Of a stretch of DNA of 32,366 nucleotides, positions 31,956-32,366 are shown in pieces. This stretch comes from Acanthaster planci (lineage: Eukaryota; Echinodermata; Asteroidea; Valvatida; Acanthasteridae). The stretch spans positions 744,425 through 776,790 of the forward strand of contig NW_019091468.1 in the NCBI RefSeq assembly GCF_001949145.1. Direction: 5' to 3'. Numbering within the stretch: the stretch's first letter is position 1; each line of letters opens with the position of its first letter. Position numbers and translations under genes: made by a program. Below the pieces are notes generated by a model. The model was not told the DNA's origin. It saw only the letters and a list, made by a program, of their open reading frames with translations, and searched no databases.

Positions 31956-32018
31956 GTTTTCCCTCGGCTCCAGTTGTCACCCAGAAACATCACCCTTATT
32001 GTTGGTGCTGAATTTCAG
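31956..32018 (+). CDS. NUP210: NUP210 exon (window exon 14)
   Basis: The acceptor is GTCTCCTGCAG and the donor is GTGTGT. Phase is 0 in and out, 21 codons. It reads VFPRLQLSPRNITLIVGAEF plus Q. It aligns with human [20 protein letters not shown]. The NIT sequon is a possible lumenal glycosylation site that human lacks at this position. Confidence 0.94.
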
Positions 32019-32366
32019 GTGTGTATGGGCCCCGAGCTGGACCAAGAGAGGGCGTAGTTTTCCTAGCAATGGAGGCTCCTTTGGTGGGAGCTGCACTTCG
32101 CTAGTTCACAAATGAATGTAAAATGCACGCGTTCAGATTGCATCGCTACTAGAAAATAAATACTCTCCACCAACATGGCTCTTTTCAACCAGTGAGGGGT
32201 GCTTCATCTCAAGGCCAACTATGCATTTTATTTTGTAGCCTTTTTTTCAATCTTTATGGAGACGAGAGTCCCCTTGTAATGTACAGTACTTGCAAAGATG
32301 TTACTGGCAAAGTAACTGTGAGTAGGCCTACTGGTGAAGTACTGGTAAAGTACTCCACTGGTACTT
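32019..32366 (+). other. start of the next NUP210 intron
   Basis: It carries the inverse copy of the 8018 repeat directly after the donor. The end shows a loose TACTGG-TAAAGTACT patch (about 32325-32366). No exon is seen before the window ends. Confidence 0.75.
32026..32088 (-). repeat. short interspersed repeat, second copy (inverted)
   Basis: Read on the minus strand it begins ACCAAAGGAGCCTCCATTGC and contains ACGCCCTCTCTTGG, matching 8018-8079. It starts only 8 nt downstream of an exon end. Confidence 0.65.

Larger units (their letters stand above)
161..32018 (+). other. NUP210: NUP210 (gp210) gene, internal part, 14 exons
   Basis: Gp210 is a type I membrane glycoprotein of the nuclear pore. 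Its very large lumenal part consists of Ig-like (BIG2/invasin-like) repeats and forms the lumenal ring that anchors the pore in the nuclear envelope. Fourteen plus-strand exons with AG/GT boundaries join in frame to about 574 codons and follow human NUP210 order without gaps, judged against the human protein from memory. Anchor matches are QVYVLPPSEIAF, GGPQPWVLDPSRYY, LGEQTFTVTVGNSP, HNFSSL, IAIFNHPSNQ, LHGGSGHF, ELKVVDK and VFPRLQLSPRNITL. Intron phases in order are 1,1,0,1,2,0,1,0,0,0,0,2,0. Exons are GC-richer than introns. Full-length family members have close to 1,900 residues, so this is roughly the middle third. No stop or frameshift occurs in any exon, so the gene looks intact. Neither end of the gene is in the window. 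Confidence 0.95.

Overview
This is a eukaryotic genomic window from an invertebrate deuterostome, most likely an echinoderm. Support for that: a GT-AG interrupted gene whose protein aligns end to end with vertebrate NUP210, roughly 1 kb AT-rich introns, many small inverted-repeat transposons (one starting GGGGCCAATTTCATAG, which I associate from memory with sea stars and urchins), and strong enrichment of the palindrome ACATGT. The phylum is inference. The gene identity is well supported.

The backbone is one plus-strand gene for the nuclear pore membrane glycoprotein gp210 (NUP210). Fourteen consecutive internal exons lie between 161 and 32018. They total 1723 nt, about 574 codons, with every splice phase compatible. 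They encode the middle of the lumenal Ig-like repeat region. The signal peptide, the N-terminal third, the transmembrane segment and the cytoplasmic tail lie outside the window. Twelve exons are packed into the first 14.5 kb. A 16.4 kb intron (14454-30818) follows, then two more exons.

The large intron holds a second gene on the opposite strand: an uninterrupted 333-codon class A GPCR (22457-21456) with seven membrane segments and NPxxY. It lacks the usual TM3-ECL2 cysteines, DRY is GRC, and CWxP is missing. It is a nested gene, possibly a retrocopy, in a GC-rich island.

The rest is intronic: two TTAA-flanked piggyBac-like MITEs; two CAGGGTTCCTGC-ended elements; four copies of a GGGTAATTC-ended MITE, all in the large intron; single-copy inverted-repeat elements; a 28-bp minisatellite (5286-6093); an 8-bp minisatellite that is a 26-fold array of CAGGTG E-boxes (28799-29006); and a 12-bp minisatellite (about 30995-31303) close to an exon donor. 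A decayed tandem duplication of an intron/exon boundary precedes the second exon. Three AGAGGGCGC motifs resembling the bilaterian CTCF core are present, two of them on either side of the nested GPCR.

I see no prokaryotic genes, rRNA, convincing tRNA, CRISPR array or autonomous transposase. I did not find a clearly new molecular system. The most interesting items are the divergent nested receptor, the E-box array, the duplicated splice acceptor and the paired CTCF-like motifs.
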